Positions 26,141 through 37,441 of a stretch of 64,000 bases of DNA are shown piece after piece; the stretch's first letter is position 1, and every line of letters starts with the position of its first letter. Source of the DNA: Exophiala sp. HKRS030 (Eukaryota; Ascomycota; Eurotiomycetes; Chaetothyriales; Herpotrichiellaceae); NCBI GenBank assembly GCA_023897205.1, contig JAHWDD010000005.1:3286001-3350000 (forward strand), in the 5' to 3' direction. The notes under the pieces were generated by a model that made no database searches, was not told where the DNA came from, and saw only the letters and a list, made by a program, of their open reading frames with translations. The translations under genes and the position numbers were made by a program.

Positions 26141-28345
26141 ATGACGCTTACAACGCCACGGTTCATCGCCCGTCCGACTTCGAACATGTCCAACTTTCTC
26201 AACCACTCCAGACTAGAAGACGAGTCGGCCACGAAAGTGGACGTGCCAGATCAGCCTCAGCCCGCAGTGGCATTTGCCGTCGACATCGAAGATGAATATA
26301 GTGATTTCGGCGCCGATCCAGAAGAACTCGAGCTGATCGAACGACTGTTGCAGGAGGCGGCAGCGGCAGCGGCAGCGTCAACGACTACAACTACGAACCA
26401 ACCTTCGAATTACAACGCAGCCCTTGTAGTTACAGATATCGAAGACTATGAACCGCCGCGAGGCATTCGTCTGCCTAAGGTGCCTGGTCTTGAGGCGTCG
26501 GCACAACAATGGAATCTCGAGTCTCAATTCGAGAATCGACAGGTTGGATTTGAAACAGTCCAGGAACTACGCGACGAGAGTGGTGAGTACGACTCTTGAA
26601 CATGTCATCGACGTTCTGCACCACGGACGCGAGCTTTTTTCCTTTGCTGACTTGCTAACTTAGAGATTAGCTGAAGTGAAAACCCCAAGTACGAAAGAAA
26701 ACGAGATCAAAGAGGACAAGGAAAAGGATGACAATCCCACACCTCCTACAGAGCCTTCAACCTCTAGCGTTCCAGACACCCGGCCGCCTCTCGACCGATT
26801 TCGCAAACCGCCCAAGAAAGCACTGTCCGTGACCGACCTCGTGTCTCCAGCATGGTGCGAGCTGCAATACTTCTACGTGCTGAGCAAGCACGGGCGCAAG
26901 AGACGCACACCAGCCATGAAACAAGGCTCCAAGGTCCATAAAGCGCTCGAGGAAGAGGTTCACATCACAGTGCCCGTGACTGTCACCAAGAAAGAAGACA
27001 GTTGGGGTCTGCGCATCTGGAATATCATACAGGGACTGAAGACACTACGTGAGACAGGAAGGACGCGAGAGTTCGAAGTCTGGGGTACAGTGGGCGGTGA
27101 GCTCGTCAACGGAATCATCGATGAGTTGAGCTATGATTGTCCAGATCCGAAGCTTGAAGGGCAGAGTTTGTCGGCCATGGCTAGGCAGGAAGTCGAGCCG
27201 CCTGTGCCAGAATATCAGGCTAGTATTCGAGATTATCTGGTCTCGAGTACGAACAATGAACTCGGGCAGTCTATCACTGGAAGCCTGGGCGGCAAGAGTA
27301 TAGAACAACTCCAGCAACAAGAACACGAAAACACTGTCAGGAACACGCCTATGTCACACCCTCGAGTATCCCGACCCGAAAACAAGCGCATCTATCTCAG
27401 CGACGTCAAGACCCGCGGCACAGGAACCCTGCCTACGGGCTCCAGTATCCGCCCGACCATTGTGCAACTCCATCTCTACCACCACCTGCTGGAGAACATG
27501 GCACAGGGTAACTTCGCACTCACCATGTTGGCCGAACGGTACAAATTCGACATCAACGAGACTTTCTCCGACGGCTTTATCGCCCAGCTCGCCAATCTCA
27601 ACCAGATGACCTTTGACGTCGTTCAGTCTCAGCCCGACAAGGACGGGGATATCAGTCTCGACGAGGCGGGAGAGTCTAACGTCGTTCCATCGTCGACACA
27701 GGATACCATTGATATCCTGCTGCAGCATAACAATGTCGCTAGTCTGTGGGGTTTCATGCTCGACCAATTCCGAGAGACATTCCTCCTTTCTTCGTCACAT
27801 GAACGTGAGGCAGCGGCAGCAGCAGCACCACCACCCTCAAATCTCCCTGAGCCTCAACACCCAGAGTCATCCACACCACCAACCCTTTCACAAGTCCTCC
27901 ACCCCTTAACCACATCCACGCCGTCGCCTCCACTCCCCACGCGGCTCTCCCCCTTCTCACAGCCCACTACATCTCCTCCTCCAGATCCACATCCACATCC
28001 TCATCCTCCTTACCAAAACCCCGCCTCATTGGCTCCAAATCCATAATTTTCAACCCATGGTTCCTGCGCAACTACCTATACGACACGCTGGCGTTCTGGC
28101 GCGGCGAGCGCCCGCCTAAGGGTGTTCCGCTCAGCGATGCGTGGAAGTGTCGTGCGTGTGAGTTCCGCGATGGTTGCGAGTGGATCAAGGAGCAGGATCA
28201 GCGCGTGCTGGGCGAGAGTGTGGCGAGGAGGGCGGCGGCGGCGGGAGCGGAAAGGGAGGAGAGTGAGGCTGGCGGTGCTGGCAATGGTGAGCAGCCTGTG
28301 GCAGTGGTGTTGGGCCGTGATGAGGTTAGGCGGAGTCGTGTGTAA
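26141..28345 (+). CDS. exo5: Exonuclease V (EXO5/Dem1), one frame break near the C-terminus
   Basis: Exons 26141..26582 and 26671..28345 flank an 88-base GTGAGT intron. The protein (about 705 residues when one base is restored) has an acidic N-terminus with a poly-Ala run, then the EXO5 core: LSVTDLVSPAWCELQYFYVL, the KQGSKVHKALEEEVH helix, and YLSDVKTRGTG with the nuclease D-x-K motif. A C-terminal CRACEFRDGCEW follows; together with the Cys of AWCELQ it supplies the iron-sulfur cluster cysteines. EXO5 is a single-strand DNA exonuclease for mitochondrial or nuclear DNA maintenance. The catalytic part and the cysteine part are in different frames. The switch lies between about 27896 and 27945, most simply at the CCCC run 27902-27905 (VLHP|LNHIHAVA). 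A proline/serine-rich low-complexity segment surrounds it. No intron satisfying both phases was found. Convergent with the next gene. Confidence 0.88.
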
Positions 28346-28848
28346 CGTGAGACTTCATCTTGATCGTCCAGGGTGGCCTTGGATGTTATTTTTTTTTTGG
28401 TTCTCTCTTCATCAGCGGGTAGACAAGGTCTATCAAAAGAGGGCGGGGAGATATAGAATTGTAGAAATGTGAGATCCTACTCGTATATGTATCTATAGAT
28501 ACATACCTAGCGTGAATAAGGATGTCTACCTCTTCATGACGACCGTGATGATTGCAAAATTCACATTACCAAAACCCAAGGCTGCGCTGCCTTCCTCAAT
28601 TGGAAATATGTCTGCACTAGAACCGAGAATCATGAAACGCGCAGCTGAATAAGTGTGAAATCGTTTGAAACGCTACTTTCTTCTGCTGTATCTGTCAAAT
28701 CTATACCACAACTGCCCCACGTGTCATATATATCGTAACCAAGAGCCCGCTCGACGCAACAATCCCCGTCGCTCGTCCATAAAACGCCGTGCAGCACCAG
28801 AATCCCATGCACGAGAGAGAGAGAGAGCCCTGGTTTCCCGAGTTCGTC
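28346..28848. other. Intergenic between convergent genes
   Basis: Shared 3-prime region of the exonuclease V and DUF3445 genes. It contains a T-rich run near 28389-28398 and an AGAGAGAGAGAGAG run at about 28815-28828. No gene seen. Confidence 0.55.
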
Positions 28849-30219
28849 TCACCAGGGATACTTTCTCACTTCATCTTCCTCCTCCAATTTCAAGCCGCGG
28901 TCGACCTGCTGCTGATGCATCTTGTCCAGATACTCCAACAAGACCTTCTGGTACTTCAGTTTTCCCTTGTACCTGCTGACATCGTCGCCCCAGCTTCTCA
29001 CGGCACTGGCCAGGCGTCCTGGCACGTAATCCTCGTTTGCGATTTCCGTCACGGGGTGGAAGTACGTCCGGATGGTGAAGACCACGGCGCCGGACTTGGG
29101 CAACCTCCGCAACGTCTGTCTCTCGCTGCGGAAGAAGTGGTGTTCAATGGCCCGGTCCTGCTCCGCAGTGCTCCAGCTGATGCCGTCCGAGTCCTCGGAC
29201 CCGATGGAGTAGCTCCATGCCAGATCCTCGTCGACCTGCAGGAAGTAGTTGTTGCGTGCGACCAGCTCTTCGGGCTTGAGACGCCGGAAGAAGTTCATCA
29301 TGCCCTTTTCGAGTTTTTCTTTGTATTGCGGAACGTCGCCGCTGGTGTGGATTTCGGACAGTGGCATGCCGAGTTTGTCTTCCAGGCGCCAGAATCCTGC
29401 GAGGAGGATCGCGCCGCCGAGGAGGTAGTATTGCCCGTCGGGTTTCTCGATCATGATCGCCAGGTCGTCCTGGGTTAGCCGTGCGCATGTCTGCATGGGA
29501 TCCTCGGGCAGAGGGTCGGAGGTAGTGTCGAGGTGTTCTCCCGACCACAGGTTCTTGATGCCTTTCTCTGTGCGTTGATACAATGTCGGGTAGCGTGCAG
29601 TGAGATACGCGACGAGTTCCTGGAGGAACTCAACGGCAGCAGGGTATGCTTCGGGAGCGGTGTGACAGCATTTCGATCCGCGCTCGGCAATACGTCGTGC
29701 TTTGTCGCTATGGAAGCGCGGGTAGTGATTGTCCAACTCGATCCAATCGTGATGATCAATATTGCGGAGACCCATGGTGACAAAGTATTTTGGCCCATAG
29801 CGGAATGGACGATACGGGAGTGGTTTGGTTTTTTCAATGGACCATCCTGGGTATTCTGGAGGCGTGGGGAACTTGTAGGAGGAGGGCTGCCACTCTCCAA
29901 ATTTGCGGGTTACAGTCTCACGACGGCTAGGCCCTTTTTCAATGATTGGCGTGGAGGGGACTTCTTCATTGATGCTTTTCCGCCGACTCGAGATATAAGT
30001 GTAGATTGCAACAGTAAGGAAAATAAACAAGAGAGAAGAGTATAAAAATTCCGTAAAGTAAGGTTTTGTTGTTAAAGAATGAAAGTCTTTCTGTGCTGCT
30101 TGGAGTGTCGAGGAACAGTGAATTCGTGATCTCTGAAGCTCAGCATTCGCCCGGTCAAGGTAGGGTTGGGAACGTTCTACCAAGTCGGAAAGGTGCCGTT
30201 TTAAAACAATGATGTCCAT
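28849..30219 (-). CDS. DUF3445 / heme-dependent N-demethylase-like membrane-anchored protein
   Basis: A single 456-residue frame without introns. Residues 1-50 are helical and charged. A membrane segment at about 55-77 (FLYSSLLFIFLTVAIYTYIS) is followed by a basic stop-transfer RRK, so the large C-terminal domain is anchored on one side of a membrane. From residue 110 the sequence matches the DUF3445 family (heme-dependent oxidative N-demethylase alpha-subunit-like): PYRPFRYGPKYFVTMGLRNI, the acidic WIELDNHYPRFHSDK stretch, LTQDDLAIM, the central ILLAGFWRLEDKLG and the C-terminal RLPKSGAVVFTIRTYFHPV. Bacterial relatives use heme to demethylate small amines. The substrate of the fungal branch is unknown to me. 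The Met-containing N-terminus has no competing start. Ends convergently with the exonuclease V gene. Confidence 0.85.
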   Translation of the reverse strand: MDIIVLKRHLSDLVERSQPYLDRANAELQRSRIHCSSTLQAAQKDFHSLTTKPYFTEFLYSSLLFIFLTVAIYTYISSRRKSINEEVPSTPIIEKGPSRRETVTRKFGEWQPSSYKFPTPPEYPGWSIEKTKPLPYRPFRYGPKYFVTMGLRNIDHHDWIELDNHYPRFHSDKARRIAERGSKCCHTAPEAYPAAVEFLQELVAYLTARYPTLYQRTEKGIKNLWSGEHLDTTSDPLPEDPMQTCARLTQDDLAIMIEKPDGQYYLLGGAILLAGFWRLEDKLGMPLSEIHTSGDVPQYKEKLEKGMMNFFRRLKPEELVARNNYFLQVDEDLAWSYSIGSEDSDGISWSTAEQDRAIEHHFFRSERQTLRRLPKSGAVVFTIRTYFHPVTEIANEDYVPGRLASAVRSWGDDVSRYKGKLKYQKVLLEYLDKMHQQQVDRGLKLEEEDEVRKYPW

Positions 30220-30837
30220 TTTGCAATGATTTTGAATGTTGGTCTGCTCAAACAGGTTAAAAATTGGTCTGGAAGCAGCGAGCCATGAGAGTCCGACACA
30301 GAAGAAAACGCTGCAGATGATCCCGTTCGTCTTGATATATATCCAAGATCAGGTTACGTGGGTGAAGTTGAATAACACTGATCCGAAACAGAGATGATCC
30401 CTGACACAGGGTCTTTGTTGGATACCTCCACGCAAGCGCCAGACCTATTGGTCGTGGAGGGGAGAAGTGGTGGCACCATATCATGATTTCAAGCTCGCAA
30501 CGTTCGGATCCTTATCGCAAACTGAGCATGGCCTGTGCTTATCGTGGCCAGTGATGTAGCCGGATGCCAAGCTGAGCCAATCAAATCGCCTCAACCACTG
30601 GAAAGCATTGCCGAATTAGGAATGGCTGAAATCTTCTCCGCATCTGGAGATCCTCGTTCTTCTGTCGAGACTGCAAAACGGGAATTCGACCGCGATACTC
30701 CACCATTCTGTACCAATTTTGGACAGATAGAAAATAGGATATAACGCGAATATAAGATAGATTATCATTCATCGACACTTTCAAACGTTTTTGAAAGCCT
30801 CGTGGTCAGATGCCTTCTCCGTCCCTGTATCTTGATA
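30220..30837. other. Intergenic between two minus-strand genes
   Basis: It holds the promoter of the DUF3445 gene and the 3-prime flank of ALG9. No further gene seen; short plus-strand frames at 30535-30744 have no support. Confidence 0.5.
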
Positions 30838-32711
30838 TCAGGAATTCCGCCGCCGCAGTAAGCAATGTTGTCCCCAATATCGTCGGTACTTTGCAGGAAT
30901 GATTGATAGTTCTGGAAGCCAGATTGTCCTCGCTAATAGCCCAGTCCTGGATGTATCCAAGAACGGCAGACATGACAAATGTTCCCACTCTTTATCGTGG
31001 AAGTACAATGGCTCGTGTTGCGTTGCCTCAGTGTTTGGGAAATAGGAGTCCACAAGATAAGCGCATTGTGAGATGTTGACGTACTTGCCTGGATCTTCTT
31101 GATTTAAGTCGTTCATCCCAGGAGGAGTCTTCCAAGTCCCAGGAAAGGACCCTAGTGCCGGATTCCATTCGTGAAATTCGCCGGGAAGGAGACCATCGAA
31201 CTCGCTCTTCACAAATCTGGCGTGTACCCCTCCAGGCAGAAGATATGATGTTGGGAAGCGATACCAATCCTTCCCGAAGCAGACGATATCATGTTCGGGC
31301 TGGATTCTGGTTGTCCAAGCGCATTGTAGATCTGCAACGGCGCTCGATACGCGGTTAGCGTGCCCAAGATCCGCAGAAGGCCAATATTGATGGCGACAGA
31401 AACAATAAGGAGCATTCCCGTGGTTTTGACTACTGCCGGTACTTTACCAAAATTTATCGAAGTGGGAGACCCAATCCAGATCAACACCGAGTGGAATGCA
31501 ATGGCTGCGTTCAAAGCTAGAAAGGGGTATGCTGGATACATGAATCGTTCTTCTTTGTGAGGCTGCAAGGTGAAGATAGCCAACCACAGGTAGAAGGGTG
31601 ATTGTAAGGTGAGAGTTCTCAATCTTGCTTGCGCAGTTGAAGCTTGTTTGAAGACCAGTGACTGCAAGGTGAACAGTGGTGCTGATATCAAGGCTAAAAT
31701 GAACCAGATGTTGAAGTTAAGCAGCAGATTGCGCGCGTAGTAGTGCCACGGTTCCGTGCCGAAGATGTTGGGTCCACGTTCTTTGCCTCCAAAAACATTG
31801 TATGCGACAATACGCCATGGAACGATGGCTAGCTTTCGATAGAAGAGAGAATCAGTACCTACCTGTAGCGCCAGCACAAAGAAGGCCCGCAAAGCGCCAT
31901 CGAGGTATCGTTTAAAGAATTCAAGGACACCGTTACCGCCAAAGACTGCAATCAAAAAATCTTCAAAGACAAATGGAATGACGAGAGCAGCGGCGAAGGG
32001 CCAGCCTAGCAGAGCACCAATCGCAAACCACGTAATGCCAGTCGCGGTCTTCGAGCCGCCACGTCGATCCACGAACGATGTAAGGCCGAGTGCAGAAGTG
32101 TACATGGAAAAGCTTGATGGCAGAAGTGCAGTGGAAGCATAGAAGAAGCCAGGCGAGAAGGCCACAATCATGAGATAGATGATGCCGATCCTGGGATTCA
32201 AAATCCGCGAGATAGCAGAATACAGCCTCATTTCCGTTGCGGCACAGATGATCGCCAGCAAGGTTCGAAGGCCATAAAACTCTATCGTTTTCGAGTTGCC
32301 AAAGAGACCAATAATCTTGGTTGGAATTGCATGAATGGCGACATAAGCCCAACTTCGAATGCCATACTCGGGCGAGTACTCCCAAGTCTGAAGCCCATAT
32401 CCATGGGAAAGATAATGAACTGGCTCCCAGTAGTTGAAAGTCTCATCACAGTCCTGAATTGGCGCATAGAGAGCGGCGATAATATGTGAAGTCAGAAGCA
32501 AGTAGAATGCGATATTCAACGGCAAGAAGAATTGTACTGGCTTGGGTTGTGGTCGAGTCCGCGGTTGGATCCTATCGATATTAGGCTTGAATACAGGGTT
32601 TGTGATCCAGGATACCTCACCCTGTAGTGCTCGGAGCAGACCCTGTTCGGAGTCCCGCGTTTGTAGACTGGGCAGAAGCCATTGTAGACTCAACGAAGGA
32701 AAGGTGGACAA
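30838..32711 (-). CDS. alg9: ALG9 alpha-1,2-mannosyltransferase, one frame break
   Basis: ER-membrane GT22 enzyme that adds alpha-1,2-mannose from dolichyl-phosphate-mannose to the lumenal lipid-linked oligosaccharide of N-glycosylation. No introns. The N-terminal part has the GT22 acidic motif DCDETFNYWEPVHYL, then multiple membrane helices, DSLFYRKLAIVPWRIVAYNVF and the diagnostic LQPHKEERFMYPAYPFL. After NALGQPESSP the frame shifts by one base at the three-base run 31297-31299. It resumes in a second frame with VCFGKDWYRFPTSYLL, KSEFDGLLPGEF, GKYVNISQC and the terminal KYRRYWGQHCLLRRR, all conserved in ALG9. Restoring one base gives 625 codons. Both halves are well conserved, so the break is probably an assembly deletion. 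Start at 32711 (MSTFPSLSLQW) is the first Met of the frame. Confidence 0.93.
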
Positions 32712-33211
32712 GCAGTATCAAGTTGTCTATGAGATGCACGCCAAGAATTTATCGGACACGTTTTGGAACACCTTTTCTGCACCGCCACACTAGTGGCTGT
32801 GACGTAGCCTTGTCTGCAGCACGTGATGCTATTATGCCATATGCAATCAGGGGTATCGACTGGCGGGTCGTCACGTCCTGATGCTCATACTGAGGCACAA
32901 ACCGATGACTGACTTGAAACTAAGTGAGCGGTCGCGTGTAATCCGAGCGGTCGCAAGAGCTAATAACATTAGAATCTTAGTAGATCCCGTCCTGTTACGG
33001 ACGCAATTTATAGTATTAGGTACACATCATGGCGTTATGCTGCATTGTCTGATTCATGAAGTATAGGTAGTTACTCAACTATCAAACAGAGCATTGCTCA
33101 ATCCTCATGATTTATCCTGTCTCTAGCTCCAACTTTCGATCACCAGGCTCAGCCTTTCTTCAAAGGAGGGGAGGTGCAATCTTGCAGCACCAGCTCTGCT
33201 CACCGTAGTAT
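32712..33211. other. Intergenic between ALG9 and the permease
   Basis: Promoter of ALG9 and 3-prime flank of the permease. A CACGTG occurs at about 32820. No gene seen. Confidence 0.5.
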
Positions 33212-35371
33212 TTAGCAAATGGTTCTGTAGATCTTCTTCCACATGGGCCATTTTGCCTGAATTGCTCTTTCTTCGGCAAGGATCTCCGCCAGATTCATCT
33301 CCCGACGACCGCTCGTGATATCAATATCCTTTATTCTCCTAATCTTAGTCTTGTTAACGATCTTGTACCCAAGATAGAAGGCGATGATTATCGGGGCAGC
33401 AAGATAGACCTCGAAGAAGTTCTTGACGCGATCTGTGGCGGACATCTCCTCGTAGCCGATAGGAGCAAAACCAGTCCAGAATTGAGCGACGAGGATCAGG
33501 ATATTGAATATCAGACCAATATAACTACCGTAGACAGTAGCCTGGGATTTAAAAGCCAATTCGTCCAATGTGTGGCCCCCAGCTTTCCACGCCTGTCGGA
33601 AACGAATATGGCAGAGACAGATAGAACCCCTGTATTCAAAGTCAGTGGACCCTTGAACGCAGGATAAGAAGATCCAGAATCTTACCAGGTGAAGATAGCG
33701 GCCAATCCACTGATCGCGATAAGCCATGCAAACGCATCTGCCGTTGTTTCCGCCCCTGCTGCGACAATATAGCATAGAAAACCAACGGCAGAGCAGACGA
33801 TGATAGAAATGAGGGGTCTTCCAGCGCGATCGATATATCCTAGGAACTTCGGAGCCTGTCCACGATCGGCGAGCGCTGCAAGTGTTCGGCTGGCTCCATA
33901 GATGGAAGAGTTTCCAACAGAGAGAACAGCAATCAATATGACAACGTTCATAATAGAAGGTACTGCCTTGATGCCGGCATTCCGCACCGCAATTACGAAT
34001 GGAGAAGCATTCGCATCGGATGAACTGGAGGCACTGAGAAGGCTTTCGTCATTGTAAGGGACAAGAACGCCGACGATAGTCAAGGAAACCATATAGAACT
34101 GAATAAGGAAGGGTCAGCATCGAACACAGGAACTGTCCACTTATACTTACAAGTGCGATACGCCAGAAAACCTGCTTCACAGCTTTTGGTAATGCCAATC
34201 GAGGGTTTTCGGTCTCAGCAGCCGCCAGACCCACAAGCTCAGTCCCAGAGAATGAAAAAGCGGCTGTCACAAACACAGAGCACAAGCCTTTGAACCCATG
34301 ATTCTATCATATGTCAGTAAGCTGGTATGCAGACAGCGTTCTTCAAGCTTACAAAGGCTCCTGGATCGTACCAGTAGCGAGCACCAATGTAACCCCTGGT
34401 ATCTCCTGGCACTCCGCCTGTATTGATAATGATGCCCAGCAGGATGAAACCAATCACAGCCGCAATTTTGATGATGGAGAATACAAATTCTGCCTCTCCG
34501 TACCCACGGACCCCGAAGAAGTTGATTGCAATGATGACAACCAGGAAGATAGTCACCCAGGCGGCAGCATTAGTGTCTCTGGTTCCGGGCCAGAATTCTA
34601 GTGTGATTGCAGCCGCAACAATTTCGAGAGGAAGTGTGATCATCCACTGTAGAGCATAGCTAGTCAAAAATTAGTATATCACAAGGCTTCCTTTTGATTC
34701 TGCTTACTTCCAGCCCATTGCGAAGCCCCATGAAGGATCAATGAAGCGCGATGAGTACACAGAGAACGATCCGGCGACAGGAAATGCGACGGCGAGCTCG
34801 CCCAGCGCATGAACAGTGCAAAAAAGCATGATGCCGATCAGTCCGTATGCAATGATCAAAGAGGCAGGACCACCGGTTGCCAGAGCACTACCCGAGCCCA
34901 CAAAGAGTCCCGTTCCTGAATCACATCGGTCAGTTCTGTAGATGTTGTGAGATCGAAGAAAAGGGAGGGGGTCTGTCAGGAGAGTCAGATCACGTGATTT
35001 TATATCACGTGACAAGTATACAAATCGTAGGCCCTCTCGCATGCCGCCGACTTTGCGAAAGGAGGAGCAAATAACTCACCAATCGAGCCTCCGATAGCGA
35101 TCATCTGCAGATGTCGGGGCTTCAGCTTCATCGCCAATGCAGGTTCGGCCGTGGGGGCATCGGTCACGGGCTTGCCCTCTGCATCCACAGCTTCGGGCGT
35201 CACACGAGCATTGGGATTTCTCTTGAAGCTGTCGATGAAGCGGCCCATTGCAGTTGGGGCCCTAGGAAATTCGATATTGCCTTCTCTCAGGTCTGGTCGT
35301 CCGTGTGGACTTGAACTGGGGCTTTCGCCCTTTGCTTCAATATCCTTCTCCATGGTGAAAGCTCCCTTCAA
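33212..35371 (-). CDS. General amino-acid permease (YAT/GAP1 type), six exons
   Basis: Spliced as complement(33212..33629, 33686..34098, 34151..34303, 34353..34659, 34708..34915, 35080..35371), giving 596 residues in one frame. A cytosolic N-terminus of about 80 residues ends in [24 protein letters not shown], the hallmark of yeast amino-acid transporters in the APC superfamily. The TM segments include ASLIIAYGLIGIMLF, INFFGVRGYGEAEF and FSFSGTELVGLAAAETENP, and the later helices carry YGASRTLAALADRGQAPKF. The C-terminal tail contains EERAIQAKWPMWKKIYRTIC. It is expected at the plasma membrane importing amino acids by proton symport; specificity is not readable. All five introns are 48-164 bases with consensus GT-AG ends. 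Intron 1 is the longest and contains two ATCACGTGA sites. No frame break, unlike several neighbours. Confidence 0.95.
34989..35012. promoter_or_regulatory. Paired ATCACGTGA sites inside permease intron 1
   Basis: Two identical 9-base words ATCACGTGA lie at 34989-34997 and 35004-35012, 15 bases apart, in the first intron of the amino-acid permease. CACGTG is the core of bHLH sites. Intronic position in a nutrient transporter suggests a possible internal enhancer; function is an inference. Confidence 0.35.
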
Positions 35372-37441
35372 GGTAGTGATACAGAGAGAGGTATGAAATC
35401 AACCATGACGTGACTCGAGCGGGAACCGATCGAAGTATAAAAGGGTCAGAGGTAGGCATGTTTGAGGAGGTAAAAAGCGCCTAGCGTCGGTCGTGGGTTG
35501 GTGGACCGCCCTTTGCATCCACGAGGTAAATTCAGACGCACCATTGAAAGGTATAGCACAATTTTTGCATTAAGCGAGAAAATGGAAAGGGCATGTTAGA
35601 CGAACCGAAAGATTAATCCATTGCGGAGATATCTATGACGGCATTGTGTGAGATGTGCAGATCTCTGCTCTTGTGGCGATAGAGTTTACATCCAATTGGA
35701 GCAGCGATAACGCTCGTCGGCACGGATTATGGAGAGAGTTTGTCAATTGCTCTACTCATAGTGTGGCGTGTTATCGCTGCGGAAACCCTCCTGTACCATT
35801 GAAAAAAGCTTGGGACCATAGTTGAATGGTTACATGTCAAGGCGCCCCGACCTTCGGGGCTCGCGAGACCCGTTAAGGCATGCGACATATGTTGTTGGAC
35901 TTGTCAGATTGGAGTGATCTACGACGAGTTGTAGCACTGGCAAGACAAATTTTTTCATGGACGAGGTGGACGAGGCAATAGGGCAAATCTGTTTAGGATG
36001 TGGACAAGCTCTACCACCAAGGATGCGCCACATAAAGCTTGGTCGGCAAACTTTGCCGACTGGTGCAGCACAATCTCCTCAAGGCTTGATAACGGAGACT
36101 TGATTGACTGGCTACAATTTTGTCTGTGATCCTGGTCAGTGTTAATTTTCATTGAGTACTATCGGCTTACATCGGCTATTGAATTCGATAAAGGTCTATA
36201 ATTATGTTCAGCCTTGTCGCTAGTTCAACGCATGCAGCTGAATATTGACGAAAAAGCCACAACGGGTAGCGACGGAACGGAAAAACTTGCGCCGCGCCCA
36301 AGAAGAAAAAACCTCATTCTTGGCATTCATATCTGCCTCCTGTCTCCTTCCTCGGACAGTCATGGTTAATTGCGGTGGACAAGCATCTTGATACTTCAGG
36401 AGGCTTACAAATTCTTATACTGACACATCAATCATGAATCTCGAAGATGACCTTGCGTCAAGGTGATGGTGGTTGTTCCAAAGATACCGAGTCCTGGTTG
36501 TATTCCTCAGTCACGTGCTGATTGCCAAGAATATCACCTGACCTTAGGGAGGCTTGAAGCTGATATATCTTGCGTTGCGCACGGCGCTTGAATTGTTCAC
36601 ACCAAAGCCATTTGGATTCTTCCTTGCTCCTTTGGTAATTCGTTGTGGGTAGCCCAGTGAACCATGGTAAGCCAATGTACGAACCTATGCTGCAAATCGC
36701 CTTTGCAGAGGCCATCGAAATGACAATCGAAAACTGAGAATTCCTGCTCACTTGTTTCGAAGATCTCACTACGGTAAGTAAAAAGTTCCGAGTCACCTCT
36801 GCAACCGACAGGCGGCAGATTGCTAGACGGGCCTGATTAGGCTCTGTCTACACCATTAGACAGCCGATACGTGGAGACAGGACCTTCGTAATTCTATGGG
36901 CCTTCATCCTAGGACGCTCGACCACAATTCGGACGAGATTGCATATCTTTGCAATCAGACAAAGGTGTAAGACATGCCTAGGAACAATTGTGTCACTAAC
37001 AGATTTCAATGGGGCTGCGCAACCCTTCGACGACAACCATTGCTGTTATCTTTTGACGCTTCTTCGATGCTAAGTCTCAACGTGACTTCGCGTCGGTAAC
37101 GCGAGGGGTAACGAACCAGGTCCCCGCTTTCTACAGGGCAACTATCGCGTCGAGAGTTCTCAACTTGGAGGACGCCAGGCAGCAACCGCGATTCCGCCAA
37201 TCATGAGAACAGAGGCTCGTATAACCATCCAAGTCATGTTCAGGAGAGAGACTTGAACACGAGATAATTCTTTCCATGAGGATTAACCCCTCCTCTGTGT
37301 GGAGTTGAAGATGGGAAGACACATATTTAAACCCCTCTGTGGCCTGCTCTCATCTGCTCACGCCGATCGACTGTATTTGTATCTCCTCATCAGCTTCTCA
37401 TCCGCGGTCTTCGAAGGATAAATTGTTGCGCACTCTCTAAG
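35372..37441. other. Intergenic, 2.1 kb between divergent genes
   Basis: Upstream region shared by the permease (leftward) and the VOC-fold gene (rightward). Minus-strand frames such as 36458-36796 and 37006-37200 have no recognisable family. A CACGTG lies at about 36513. Nothing else is supportable. Confidence 0.45.

Noticed and set aside
30838..31212. Separate 124-codon gene downstream of ALG9
   Set aside because: It encodes the conserved ALG9 C-terminus (GLLPGEF, GKYVNISQC, CLLRRR) in the shifted frame, so it belongs to ALG9.
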